Of a DNA stretch of 64,000 bases, positions 53,612-61,803 are shown in pieces (position 1 is the first letter of the stretch; every line of letters begins with the position of its first letter). Under the pieces are notes generated by a model. It did no database searches. It saw only the letters and a list, made by a program, of their open reading frames with translations, and was not told the origin of the DNA. The DNA is from Geminocystis herdmanii PCC 6308 (GTDB taxonomy: Bacteria; Cyanobacteriota; Cyanobacteriia; Cyanobacteriales; Cyanobacteriaceae), in NCBI RefSeq assembly GCF_000332235.1, contig NZ_CM001775.1:2386230-2450229 (forward strand), written 5' to 3'. The position numbers and the translations under genes are program-made.

Positions 53612-54880
53612 ATGACTTTAACATTAGTTAAACCAAACGCCCTTCATTGCCCTACGATTACAAAATTTCCTAATGGTTTAACTATTATTACCGAACAAAT
53701 TCCAGTTTCTGCGATTAATCTTAATATATGGTTTAATGTAGGCTCGTCGGTAGAGTCAGATTCTATTAACGGCATGGCTCATTTTTTAGAACATATGATC
53801 TTTAAGGGGACAAAAAACCTTGCTAGTGGGGAGTTTGAGCGTTTATTGGAAGCCAGAGGTGCGGTGACGAATGCGGCAACCAGTCAAGAATATACTCATT
53901 TTTATTTTACTTGCGCCCCTCAAGATTTTGGGGATATTTTACCTCTACAGTTGGATTTGGTGTTAAATCCTCTATTACCTCAGGCAGAATTTGAACGAGA
54001 AAGAATGGTAGTTTTAGAGGAGATTAATCGATCGAATGATAACCCAAGACGCAGAATATATCAAAAAATGATGGTCAACAGTTTTCCTAATTTGCCTTAT
54101 AGTCGTCCCATTTTAGGCACAAAAGAGATCATCGAAAATGTTACCCGTGAACAAATGCAGAATTTTCATGATTTATGGTATCATCCCTCAAATATGACGG
54201 TGGTAGCCGTAGGAAATTTACCTCATGAGGAGTTAACCCATAGGATTATCAATGCCCTTAACCTTGACAAAATTAATAGCCTACCCGAAAAACCAACCTA
54301 TATACCTGAATCTGCATTTAACGAAATTGTCACGGAAGAATATACCGATAAGGCTTTACAAGAATCTCGTTTTATGATGACATGGCGTGTGCCGGGGTTA
54401 AATAATTTAGAAGAAACTCTCCCTTTAGATGTTTTAGCGGTAATATTAGGACAAGGTAGATTATCCCGACTATTTCGGGATTTGCGAGAAAATCGTCGTA
54501 TTGTCACTCGCATTTCAGCAACTAATATGACTAATCAAATACAAGGTTTATTTTATATCGCCTCTCAATTACCAAAAGAAAATATCTCGATCGTCAAAGA
54601 TGCTATAATTGATCATATTGCAGATATTCAAAATAAAGGCATAACATCTCAAGAATTAAATCGAGTTGCTCAAATTGTGGCGAATCAATATATTTTCCAA
54701 AGTGAAAAACCGAGCGATCGAACTAACTTATATGGTTATTATTATTCACAGGTAGGGAGTCTCAATCCAGCTTTAGAATATGCTGAAAAAATCAGAAAGT
54801 TAACCGTTGAAGATATACAAAAAGCCGCTCACAAATTTTTACTCCTGAGTGCTTATGGTGTTATAATTGCTAATAATTAA
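53612..54880 (+). CDS. M16 family metallopeptidase
   Basis: A 422-residue zinc peptidase of the mitochondrial-processing-peptidase type. The inverted zinc motif is MAHFLEHMIFKGT (HxxEH), with the third ligand Glu further on in QEYTHFYFTCAPQDF or the following helix. Helix and repeat-domain landmarks are HDLWYHPSNMTVVAVGNL and VILGQGRLSRLFRDLRE. Cyanobacteria often have a second, inactive M16 gene next to the active one; none is adjacent here. It is probably cytoplasmic, as no signal peptide is present. Confidence 0.92.
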   Translation: MTLTLVKPNALHCPTITKFPNGLTIITEQIPVSAINLNIWFNVGSSVESDSINGMAHFLEHMIFKGTKNLASGEFERLLEARGAVTNAATSQEYTHFYFTCAPQDFGDILPLQLDLVLNPLLPQAEFERERMVVLEEINRSNDNPRRRIYQKMMVNSFPNLPYSRPILGTKEIIENVTREQMQNFHDLWYHPSNMTVVAVGNLPHEELTHRIINALNLDKINSLPEKPTYIPESAFNEIVTEEYTDKALQESRFMMTWRVPGLNNLEETLPLDVLAVILGQGRLSRLFRDLRENRRIVTRISATNMTNQIQGLFYIASQLPKENISIVKDAIIDHIADIQNKGITSQELNRVAQIVANQYIFQSEKPSDRTNLYGYYYSQVGSLNPALEYAEKIRKLTVEDIQKAAHKFLLLSAYGVIIANN

Positions 54881-54961
54881 ATTATTACATATCAATAAAT
54901 TTAAAGGTAATATTTAAAATTAATTAAGTTCAAAAGCTAAGAAATTATTAATTAAACAAAG

Positions 54962-56704
54962 ATGAAAATTTTTATCGTAGAAGATGAAATTATTGCAGCC
55001 GAAAGTCTTATTATTGACTTAGAAAAATTAGGCTATCAAATCGCTGGAAGATGTAGTGATGGAGATAAAGCATTCGAGAAAATTATCAATACCAATCCCG
55101 ATTTAGTCTTGATGGATATTCATATCAAAGGAGAAAAAGATGGTATCACATTAGCTGAAGAATTAAGTAAAATTTTCCCCCCTATTCCTGTCATTTATTT
55201 AACTGCCTATGCTGATGATCAAACCTTAAGCCGAGTTATTAAAACTTCTCCCTATGGTTATGTTGTAAAGCCTTATAAAATTCAAGATTTAGCTAGTACT
55301 ATTATTATTGCCCTAAATAAATATCAAGAACTAGAATATCTTAAATCTAAACTTACACAACAACAAGAAAAATTAGATTTTATTATTAAACATGATGAAG
55401 TAACTCAATTACCTAATCAATTATCTTTAGTAGAAAATTTTAATGGTATTTTAGAGGTATTTTATCAACAATTAAATACACAATCTTTTGAACACGATCG
55501 AGATATACCTAAACTAATCCCTATATTTTATCTTAGGTTCGATCGATTTAGACTCATTAGAGATGAATTTGGACAAGAATTAGGTAACTTATTATTAAAG
55601 GCTTTAGTGAAAAGATTTCAAGCTAATTTAACTGAAGATACCATGTTTGCTCGGCTTGATGGCGATGAATTTGTCCTGATTATTCCTCCTCTTTTTACTA
55701 GACAAGAAGTCATGGATATAGCTAAAACATTGTTAGAAAAAATTACCCCTCCATTTATCTATAAAAATAATGAAATTTATATAGATTTTAAAATAGGTAT
55801 TAGTCTATATCCTTTACATGGACAAAATATAGATGAGCTTTTATATAAGGCAAAAGAAGCTGTTAAAGACTTAGACAATAAAGGAGAAAATTTATATCAA
55901 GTTTATTCTTCTACTTTGCATCAATATACCCCCAGACAAATTAGTTTAGAGGCACAATTACACCATGCTTCAGAAAGAAATGAACTTGAGTTATATTATC
56001 AACCAAAAATTGAAATTGCCACCCGTAAAATTATCGGTGCTGAAGCATTATTACGATGGAATCATCCTGAAGAAAAATTTATTTCCCCTGCCGTATTTAT
56101 TCCTTTAGCAGAAGAAACAGGATTAATTGAGGAAATCGGAGAATGGGTTTTAAATCGTGCCTGTGAAGAATTCAAAATTGTACAACAAAAATATAGAAGT
56201 GATTTAGAAGTAGCTGTTAATCTTTCTTCTCGTCAATTTAATCAAGATTTATTAGAACATAAAATTTTAAAAATTCTAGGTTTTCATTGTTTTAATCCCT
56301 CATTATTACAGTTAGAGTTGACAGAAAGTAATTTAATTACTAATACTTCTATGGCAATTAAGAAAATAAATAAACTTAAATCTATTGGTTTAAGCATTGC
56401 TATCGATGATTTTGGTACAGGTTATTCTTCTTTAGGCTATATTAAAGATTTTAACTTCGATATTCTTAAAATTGATCAATGTTTTATCAAAGACATTAAT
56501 CATAATCCTAAAAATGCTACCATTACCAAATATTTAATAGAAATGGCACATAATCTCAACTTAAAAGTGGTAGCAGAAGGAGTCGAAATTGAACCAGAAT
56601 TAGCCTTTTTATATAAGAATAATTGCGACTATTATCAAGGTTATTTATTTAGTCGCCCTTTACCTTTTCCTCAGTTTCAAGAATTGTTAGAAAAAAATAT
56701 TTAA
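54962..56704 (+). CDS. Response regulator with GGDEF and EAL domains
   Basis: A 580-residue protein: REC domain (1-120) with the phosphoacceptor Asp52 in DLVLMDIHIKG and Lys in SPYGYVVKPYK; GGDEF domain (about 130-305) in which the active motif reads DGDEF; EAL domain (about 340-578) with GAEALLRWNHP, NLSSRQF and IDDFGTGYSSLGYI intact. The first Gly of GGDEF is replaced by Asp, so cyclase activity is doubtful and the protein is more likely a phosphorylation-controlled c-di-GMP phosphodiesterase. No histidine kinase gene is adjacent. Confidence 0.93.
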   Translation: MKIFIVEDEIIAAESLIIDLEKLGYQIAGRCSDGDKAFEKIINTNPDLVLMDIHIKGEKDGITLAEELSKIFPPIPVIYLTAYADDQTLSRVIKTSPYGYVVKPYKIQDLASTIIIALNKYQELEYLKSKLTQQQEKLDFIIKHDEVTQLPNQLSLVENFNGILEVFYQQLNTQSFEHDRDIPKLIPIFYLRFDRFRLIRDEFGQELGNLLLKALVKRFQANLTEDTMFARLDGDEFVLIIPPLFTRQEVMDIAKTLLEKITPPFIYKNNEIYIDFKIGISLYPLHGQNIDELLYKAKEAVKDLDNKGENLYQVYSSTLHQYTPRQISLEAQLHHASERNELELYYQPKIEIATRKIIGAEALLRWNHPEEKFISPAVFIPLAEETGLIEEIGEWVLNRACEEFKIVQQKYRSDLEVAVNLSSRQFNQDLLEHKILKILGFHCFNPSLLQLELTESNLITNTSMAIKKINKLKSIGLSIAIDDFGTGYSSLGYIKDFNFDILKIDQCFIKDINHNPKNATITKYLIEMAHNLNLKVVAEGVEIEPELAFLYKNNCDYYQGYLFSRPLPFPQFQELLEKNI

Positions 56705-56758
56705 CTTTAAATAGAGAAAGAAGTTATAGTAGGGCGATGCACCGCCCCACCAAAAAGA

Positions 56759-59425
56759 TTAAGATAAAGCGTCAATTAATTTATTTTTAGCTATAGTTAA
56801 AGCCTCCTCAATTTTACTTGTATCCTTACCACCAGCTTGGGCAAGATTTGGTTTTCCACCGCCTCCACCACCGCAAATTTTAGCAATTTCGCCGATAAAT
56901 TTACCTGCTTGAAGTTGTTTTTCTTTATAAACTTTTTCACCAAAAGCCGCCACTAAATGTACGGGCGAACGGCCGTTCGCCCCTTCACTCGCTTCAGGAA
57001 TGGAGGCTAAAATCACCGCAGAATTACCTAGTTTTTGTTGTAATTTTTCTCCTGCGGATTGCAACGATTTAGCATCTAATGCCCCCATATTGGCGACTAA
57101 AATTTTAAATTCACCCACAGATTCCGCATCATTAATTAAGTTTTCAGACTTCAATAAAGCTAACTCTTGCTTAATATTTTCTAACTCTTTTTGAGTACCT
57201 TTTAACTCACTTTGAAGGTTAGAAAATCGATCGAAAATTTCTTCTGGTTTGGCTTTTAATTTGTCTGATAATTGCTTCACTACTTCATCTCTAACTTTGA
57301 GATATTCTAAAACAGATGCACCTGCCACAGCTTCGATACGTCTGATACCAGAAGCAACCCCAGTTTCGGAGATAATCTTAAATAAGCCAATTTCGGCTGT
57401 ATTATTAACATGAGTGCCTCCGCATAACTCCATGGAAACGCTAGGAATATCGATAACACGCACTTCTGAGCCGTATTTCTCCCCAAACATGGCGATCGCA
57501 CCTTTAGCTTTAGCCTCATCAATGCCCATAATACTAATATCGGTAGGATGTGCTTCTGCTATCCAAGTGTTGATTAAATCTTCAACTTGTTGTAACTGTT
57601 GCTTAGTAATTGGTTGAGGAGAATTAAAGTCGAATCTTAACTTATCAAAGGATACCAAAGAACCAGCCTGAGAGATGTTTTCATCGACAACTTTTTTCAA
57701 AGCTGACTGTAACAAATGAGTTGCGGTGTGATTGGCTTTAACTCGATTACGACAGGCTTTATCAATAGTAGCGCGTAACTTTTGCCCTACTTCGATCGAA
57801 CCTCTTTCTACTGTACCATAGTGGACGAAAAAGCCCGACTCTTTTTGTACATCTTCGATCGATACTAACACATCTTCTCCTGCTAAATAACCTCGATCGC
57901 CAATTTGCCCCCCAGATTCCGCATAAAATGGGGTTTTATTCAAGATTAGCTGAACTTTACGCCCAGTTTCGGCTTTTTCCACCGATTTACCCTCAATCAA
58001 TAACGCCTCGATGTGACTGATTAACTGATACTCGCTATAGCCTAAAAATTCCGTGGGATGAATATGCTCTGCTAACTTATCTATGCTACCCTGTACAGTT
58101 AAATCAATGGTTTCATGGGCAGACTGCGATCGAACTCTTTGGGCTTCCATTTCCGCTTCAAAACCAGACACATCAACCGTTAAGCCTTCCTCCTCTGCAA
58201 TTTCTTGAGTCAATTCGAGAGGGAAACCATAAGTATCATAAAGAGTGAAAGCATCCTCTCCCGAAATAACGGTTTTTTGCTGACTTTTGAGCTTAATTAT
58301 CACCTCATTTAAGAGTTTTTCACCCCTTTCGAGGGTTGCTAAAAATGCCGACTCCTCCCGTTGCAACTCGGTTTTGATTACCTTTTCTCTTTCTCTGGTG
58401 TTGCTGTAAACCCCTTCTAATAGCTTAATAGCGCTTTCGGCTACCTCATTGATAAAATTGCCATCGATGCCGATTAAACGCCCGTGACGCACCACACGAC
58501 GTATCAGACGGCGCAAAATATAACCCCTGCCGATATTCGATGCCGAAATACCATCAGCAATCATCTGTACGATTGATCGCACATGATCACCGATAACTTT
58601 CAAAGATACCTTAGTATTTTCCGAAGCAGTTTTATAGTCAATATCTGCCAACTTTCCTGCGGTGGTAATAATCGGGAAAATCAAGTCAGTTTCATAGTTA
58701 TTCGGCACTCGTTGCAGAATTTGCGCCATCCTTTCTAACCCCATGCCTGTATCAATGTTTTTGTTTTGCAGAGGGGTTAAATTGCCTTCAGCGTCTCGGT
58801 TATACTGCATAAACACCAAGTTATAAAACTCGATGAAGCGGGTATCGTCTTCCAAGTCGATATTATCATCCCCCAATTCGGGCTTAAAATCATAGTATAA
58901 CTCGGAACAAGGACCACAAGGACCTGTTACCCCCGATTTCCAGAAGTTATCTTCTTCTCCCATGCGAATAATCCGTTTTTCGGGGATTCCCACTTCATCA
59001 CGCCAGATAGCAAAAGCCTCATCGTCTTCTCTAAACACACTGACAACGATTCTTTCTGGAGGTAATTGAAACACTTGAGTTGACAATTCCCAACCCCATG
59101 CGATGGCTTGTGACTTAAAGTAATCACCGAAGCTAAAGTTACCCAACATCTCGAAAAAAGTATGATGTCTGGCAGTGCGCCCTACGTTTTCAATATCATT
59201 AGTACGGATGCACTTTTGAGAAGTGGTTGCGCGGGGAAATTCAGAGGTTTTCTGTCCTAAGAAAATGGGCTTAAAGGGGAGCATTCCTGCGATCGTGAGT
59301 AAAACAGTGGGATCTTCTGGCACTAATGAGGCACTAGGCAAGATTTTATGTTGTTTTTGCTCGAAAAAGTTTAAAAATTTCTCTCTGATTTCGTTTCCCG
59401 TGAGGGAGGGAGGGATATTAGTCAT
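56759..59425 (-). CDS. alaS: Alanyl-tRNA synthetase
   Basis: A class II synthetase of 888 residues with all parts: the catalytic core (REKFLNFFEQKQHKILPSASLVPEDPTVLLTIAGMLPFKPIFLG start), the editing domain with zinc motifs HTATHLLQSAL and MELCGGTHV, and the C-terminal DHHA1-like domain with CGGGGGGKPNLAQAGG. The editing domain removes Ser and Gly from tRNA-Ala. In the C-terminal domain a 20-bp palindrome adds the residues GANGRSP where relatives have a shorter turn before VHLVAAFG. The frame is kept. Confidence 0.97.
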   Translation of the reverse strand: MTNIPPSLTGNEIREKFLNFFEQKQHKILPSASLVPEDPTVLLTIAGMLPFKPIFLGQKTSEFPRATTSQKCIRTNDIENVGRTARHHTFFEMLGNFSFGDYFKSQAIAWGWELSTQVFQLPPERIVVSVFREDDEAFAIWRDEVGIPEKRIIRMGEEDNFWKSGVTGPCGPCSELYYDFKPELGDDNIDLEDDTRFIEFYNLVFMQYNRDAEGNLTPLQNKNIDTGMGLERMAQILQRVPNNYETDLIFPIITTAGKLADIDYKTASENTKVSLKVIGDHVRSIVQMIADGISASNIGRGYILRRLIRRVVRHGRLIGIDGNFINEVAESAIKLLEGVYSNTREREKVIKTELQREESAFLATLERGEKLLNEVIIKLKSQQKTVISGEDAFTLYDTYGFPLELTQEIAEEEGLTVDVSGFEAEMEAQRVRSQSAHETIDLTVQGSIDKLAEHIHPTEFLGYSEYQLISHIEALLIEGKSVEKAETGRKVQLILNKTPFYAESGGQIGDRGYLAGEDVLVSIEDVQKESGFFVHYGTVERGSIEVGQKLRATIDKACRNRVKANHTATHLLQSALKKVVDENISQAGSLVSFDKLRFDFNSPQPITKQQLQQVEDLINTWIAEAHPTDISIMGIDEAKAKGAIAMFGEKYGSEVRVIDIPSVSMELCGGTHVNNTAEIGLFKIISETGVASGIRRIEAVAGASVLEYLKVRDEVVKQLSDKLKAKPEEIFDRFSNLQSELKGTQKELENIKQELALLKSENLINDAESVGEFKILVANMGALDAKSLQSAGEKLQQKLGNSAVILASIPEASEGANGRSPVHLVAAFGEKVYKEKQLQAGKFIGEIAKICGGGGGGKPNLAQAGGKDTSKIEEALTIAKNKLIDALS
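56963..56982. repeat. Perfect 20-bp palindrome inside alaS
   Basis: GGGCGAACGGCCGTTCGCCC is a perfect palindrome, far richer in G+C than the gene around it. The same kind of sequence is known to me as a dispersed repeat in cyanobacterial genomes. It is read in frame as part of ANGRSP near the AlaS C-terminus. Confidence 0.8.
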
Positions 59426-59519
59426 AAAATATTATCAATAATGGTCTATCTCCTATTATTGCTGATTTTTGTTGCTATCATAAGAAAGTGTTTTTAAGAG
59501 TCTTTGTTACTGCGAAAGT

Positions 59520-59780
59520 ATGGAATTTGAGTATGATGAAAATAAAAGTAATATAAATAAACAAAAACATGGAATTGATTTTGAAGAAGCCCAATTATTA
59601 TGGTTAGACAATAATCGTATTGAGATAAAAACAAATTCAACCAATGAATTTCGGATTATAATAATTGGTAAAATTCGAGAAAAATATTGGTCTGCAATAA
59701 TAACATATCGTCAAAATAAAATTAGAATTATATCTGTTAGACGATCGAGAAAACAAGAGGTAAATTTTTATGAAAGCTGA
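59520..59780 (+). CDS. brnT: BrnT family toxin
   Basis: An 86-residue ribonuclease toxin of the RelE-like fold. The BrnT signature is EFEYDENKSNINKQKHGIDFEEA, and YRQNKIRIISVRRSRKQEVNFYE contains the conserved arginines. BrnT blocks translation by RNA cleavage. The toxin gene comes first and overlaps the antitoxin gene by 11 bases (ATGAAAGCTGA), the usual order for brnTA. It opens a nine-gene same-strand run of accessory genes. Confidence 0.9.
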   Translation: MEFEYDENKSNINKQKHGIDFEEAQLLWLDNNRIEIKTNSTNEFRIIIIGKIREKYWSAIITYRQNKIRIISVRRSRKQEVNFYES

Positions 59781-60000
59781 AGAATTAGATTTATTATTTG
59801 ATGAAGGAAAAGAGGATATTTTAGAATATTTTGATTTATCAACGGCAAAACGTCCCGCTTTAGAAAAGACAAAAATTGATTTAGATTTACCCCAATGGAT
59901 GATTATTGCCTTAGATAAAGAAGCGAAAAGATTAGGTATTGAGTCTCAATCTTTAATTAAAGTCTGGATTGCTCAACATTTAGATTCCGTTAAAATATAA
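59770..60000 (+). CDS. brnA: BrnA-type antitoxin (CopG/ribbon-helix-helix)
   Basis: A 76-residue protein. The C-terminal part KTKIDLDLPQWMIIALDKEAKRLGIESQSLIKVWIAQHL is a ribbon-helix-helix DNA-binding domain. The N-terminal acidic part (LFDEGKEDILEYFDLSTAK) would contact BrnT. BrnA-type antitoxins repress their own operon. The overlap with brnT makes the assignment firm, although the family could also be listed as CopG. Confidence 0.8.
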   Translation: MKAEELDLLFDEGKEDILEYFDLSTAKRPALEKTKIDLDLPQWMIIALDKEAKRLGIESQSLIKVWIAQHLDSVKI

Positions 60001-60007
60001 TATTCCT

Positions 60008-60241
60008 ATGAACAATCATAACGAAAATTTTACTCTAAAAATTAAGCCTCGTGCAACTGAAGATAATTGTTTTGTGGTTTTTTTACCTGAATTTAGTCAG
60101 AATGTTATGCAACCTCTCACTCATGGGGAAACCTATGAAGAAGCCTTAAAAAATGGGCAAGAAGTTTTAGAATTAATTATAGAAGAATATCAAGAAGATG
60201 GTAAAATTTTACCTCAACCTAAAACCTTTATTTTTGCTTAA
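60008..60241 (+). CDS. HicB-like protein, copy 1
   Basis: A 77-residue HicB-type partial RNase H fold: EDNCFVVFLPEFSQNVMQ then THGETYEEALKNGQEVLELI and an EYQEDGKILPQPKTFIFA tail. It lacks a DNA-binding tail and has no HicA of its own next to it. Its C-terminal two thirds are almost identical to the gene at 60782, both in protein and in DNA. It starts seven bases after brnA. Confidence 0.75.
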   Translation: MNNHNENFTLKIKPRATEDNCFVVFLPEFSQNVMQPLTHGETYEEALKNGQEVLELIIEEYQEDGKILPQPKTFIFA

Positions 60242-60248
60242 ATTTTAT
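60107..60248 (+). repeat. Long direct repeat, arm 1 (pairs with 60860-61001)
   Basis: About 140 bp covering the 3' two thirds of the HicB-like gene and its stop region. It matches the segment at 60860-61001 with only scattered single-base differences and equal length. The HicBA pair lies between the arms. Confidence 0.85.
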
Positions 60249-60288
60249 TAAGAAAGTACAAATTAGTAAATATTTCTAAATTAAGATA

Positions 60289-60510
60289 ATGAAAAAAAGA
60301 GAATTTTATGTAGTAATTGAAAAAGATGAGGATGGTTTTTATGTGGGAGAAGTGCCACAATTAAAAGCCTGTTATTCCCAAGGAGAAACCATTGATGAAT
60401 TAATGGAAAATATGAAGGAAGTTATCACTATGTGTTTAGAAGAATTAGAAGAAAATAACAATTTAGTCAGTCTTAATGAATTTATAGGAGTACAAAAAAT
60501 TAGAGTCTAA
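60289..60510 (+). CDS. hicB: HicB antitoxin
   Basis: A 73-residue HicB: REFYVVIEKDEDGFYVGEVP, LKACYSQGETIDELMENMKEVI and an acidic tail. It neutralises the HicA toxin encoded by the next gene, whose ATG shares one base with this stop codon (TAATG). It is more similar to the orphan HicB at 20783 than to its neighbours at 60008 and 60782. Confidence 0.9.
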   Translation: MKKREFYVVIEKDEDGFYVGEVPQLKACYSQGETIDELMENMKEVITMCLEELEENNNLVSLNEFIGVQKIRV

Positions 60511-60755
60511 TGCCTAAATTACCTAGTGTCACTGCCAATGAAATTATTAAGGCATTGAAAAAAATTGGTTTTGTTGAAATCAGACAAAAAGGAAGTCATC
60601 TTCGACTAAAACATCCAGATAACAGAATTGTTACGATACCCGTACATAGTGGTAAAATTCTAGGAAAAGGGTTGTTTACAAAAATTCTACGAGATTCGGA
60701 ATTATCGATCGCGCAGCGCCACTTCGTGATCGAAGAATTAATAAAGTTGTTATAA
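60510..60755 (+). CDS. hicA: HicA mRNA interferase toxin
   Basis: An 81-residue double-stranded-RNA-binding-like fold toxin that cleaves mRNA. Core features are TANEIIKALKKIGFVEIRQKGSHLRLKHP with the catalytic His, then RIVTIPVHSGKILGKGLFTKILRDSEL. After that point HicA proteins normally end with a short helix; here the tail SIAQRHFVI is encoded by a 27-bp palindromic element, then EELIKLL. Whether the altered tail affects activity is unknown. Confidence 0.92.
   Translation: MPKLPSVTANEIIKALKKIGFVEIRQKGSHLRLKHPDNRIVTIPVHSGKILGKGLFTKILRDSELSIAQRHFVIEELIKLL
60706..60732. repeat. 27-bp CGATCG-bounded palindromic element inside hicA
   Basis: Same length and layout as the elements at 39603-39629 and 47994-48020. 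It is read in the same frame as in the LamG gene, giving SIAQRHFVI here and SIAQRRFTI there, although the two proteins are unrelated. Confidence 0.75.
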
Positions 60756-60781
60756 GTTATTGATAAGGAGAACAATTAATT

Positions 60782-60994
60782 ATGAAATATACGATCGTTA
60801 TTCAATGGAGTAATGAAGATAACTGTTTTGTCGTGCTTCTTCCTGATTTTAAAAATGAAATGCAACCCATTACTCATGGTGAAACCTATGAAGAAGCCTT
60901 AAAAAATGGGCAAGAAGTTTTAGAATTAATTATGGAAGAATATCAAGAAGATGGTAAAACTTTACCTCAGCCTAAAACCTTTATTTTTGCTTAA
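60782..60994 (+). CDS. HicB-like protein, copy 2
   Basis: A 70-residue HicB-type protein: KYTIVIQWSNEDNCFVVLLPDF, then THGETYEEALKNGQEVLELIM and EEYQEDGKTLPQPKTFIFA. It is a near duplicate of the gene at 60008 over the last 45 residues; the N-termini differ. It sits between hicA and the restriction endonuclease gene, 17 bases before the latter. No partner toxin is evident. Confidence 0.75.
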   Translation: MKYTIVIQWSNEDNCFVVLLPDFKNEMQPITHGETYEEALKNGQEVLELIMEEYQEDGKTLPQPKTFIFA

Positions 60995-61001
60995 ATTTTA
61001 G
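60860..61001 (+). repeat. Long direct repeat, arm 2 (pairs with 60107-60248)
   Basis: The second copy of the 140-bp HicB-like gene segment. With arm 1 it brackets hicBA as a 750-bp unit that could be lost or duplicated by recombination between the arms. Confidence 0.85.
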
Positions 61002-61011
61002 TTATAAATAA

Positions 61012-61800
61012 ATGAAAATAGAATCTTTAAAGAAAAAAGAGCTTGAAAATTATTGTCAAAAATATGGTATTAAAATACAAGGTAAAAATACAAAACAACA
61101 GTTATTAGAATTAATTAATCAGGATAAATTTAACAAAATTAATAATGCTATTAAACAAGGAAAACAACTAGAATTGTTAATATCGCAAATTCATTTACTT
61201 TCTGAAGAATATGCTTCTCAATTAAAAATACAAATTGATTTGAGAAAAAAAGAAATGAAGAATGATGATACTTCCCATTATTTAATTTATAGAGTTTTAG
61301 GAATAACCAGTCAAGAAGGTCAAAAAATAGACGAATATCAAAATATTGGCAGGTTTTTATATAATTATGCTGGTTCTTTTTTAGAAGAAGTTGCCTCTTT
61401 ATGTTTATTATTTAATAATCCTCAAGGAAGAAAAACTACTGTTAAAAATTCTTTTGGTACAAAACCGAAAGCCTTTGAAATTGATTTTTTAGATGGTAAT
61501 GACGCTATAGAAATTAAATGGAGAGATGCCACTACTGATGGAGACCATATCACCAAAGAGCATACGAGGGTAAAAGCGATCGAAAATCATGGATATAAAC
61601 CCATTAGAGTAATGTTTTATTATCCTCAAAGAGAACAAGCTATCAATATTCAACAAACCTTAGAAACGGTTTACAAGGGAGTAAATGGGGAATATTATGC
61701 AGGAGAAGAAGCATGGAATTTTATCAAAAATCGTACAGGATTTGATTTAAAACAGATTTTAATAAATATTGCGGATCAAAAAACACCAGAAAAAAGTTAA
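61012..61800 (+). CDS. ApaLI-like type II restriction endonuclease
   Basis: A 262-residue protein. An N-terminal helical part has a SAP-like segment (IESLKKKELENYCQKYGIKIQG). The catalytic region holds AFEIDFLDGNDAIEIKWRDATTDGDH, a PD-(D/E)XK arrangement (Asp, then E-I-K). The body resembles the ApaLI restriction enzyme family as I recall it; ApaLI cuts GTGCAC. The adjacent methyltransferase gene starts three bases after its stop, as expected of an R-M pair. Actual specificity is not proven. Confidence 0.75.
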   Translation: MKIESLKKKELENYCQKYGIKIQGKNTKQQLLELINQDKFNKINNAIKQGKQLELLISQIHLLSEEYASQLKIQIDLRKKEMKNDDTSHYLIYRVLGITSQEGQKIDEYQNIGRFLYNYAGSFLEEVASLCLLFNNPQGRKTTVKNSFGTKPKAFEIDFLDGNDAIEIKWRDATTDGDHITKEHTRVKAIENHGYKPIRVMFYYPQREQAINIQQTLETVYKGVNGEYYAGEEAWNFIKNRTGFDLKQILINIADQKTPEKS

Positions 61801-61803
61801 ATT

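Noticed and set aside
60107-61001. CRISPR-like or tandem array reading of the two 140-bp repeats
   Set aside because: Only two copies exist and both are coding sequence of HicB-like genes; there are no short regular spacers.
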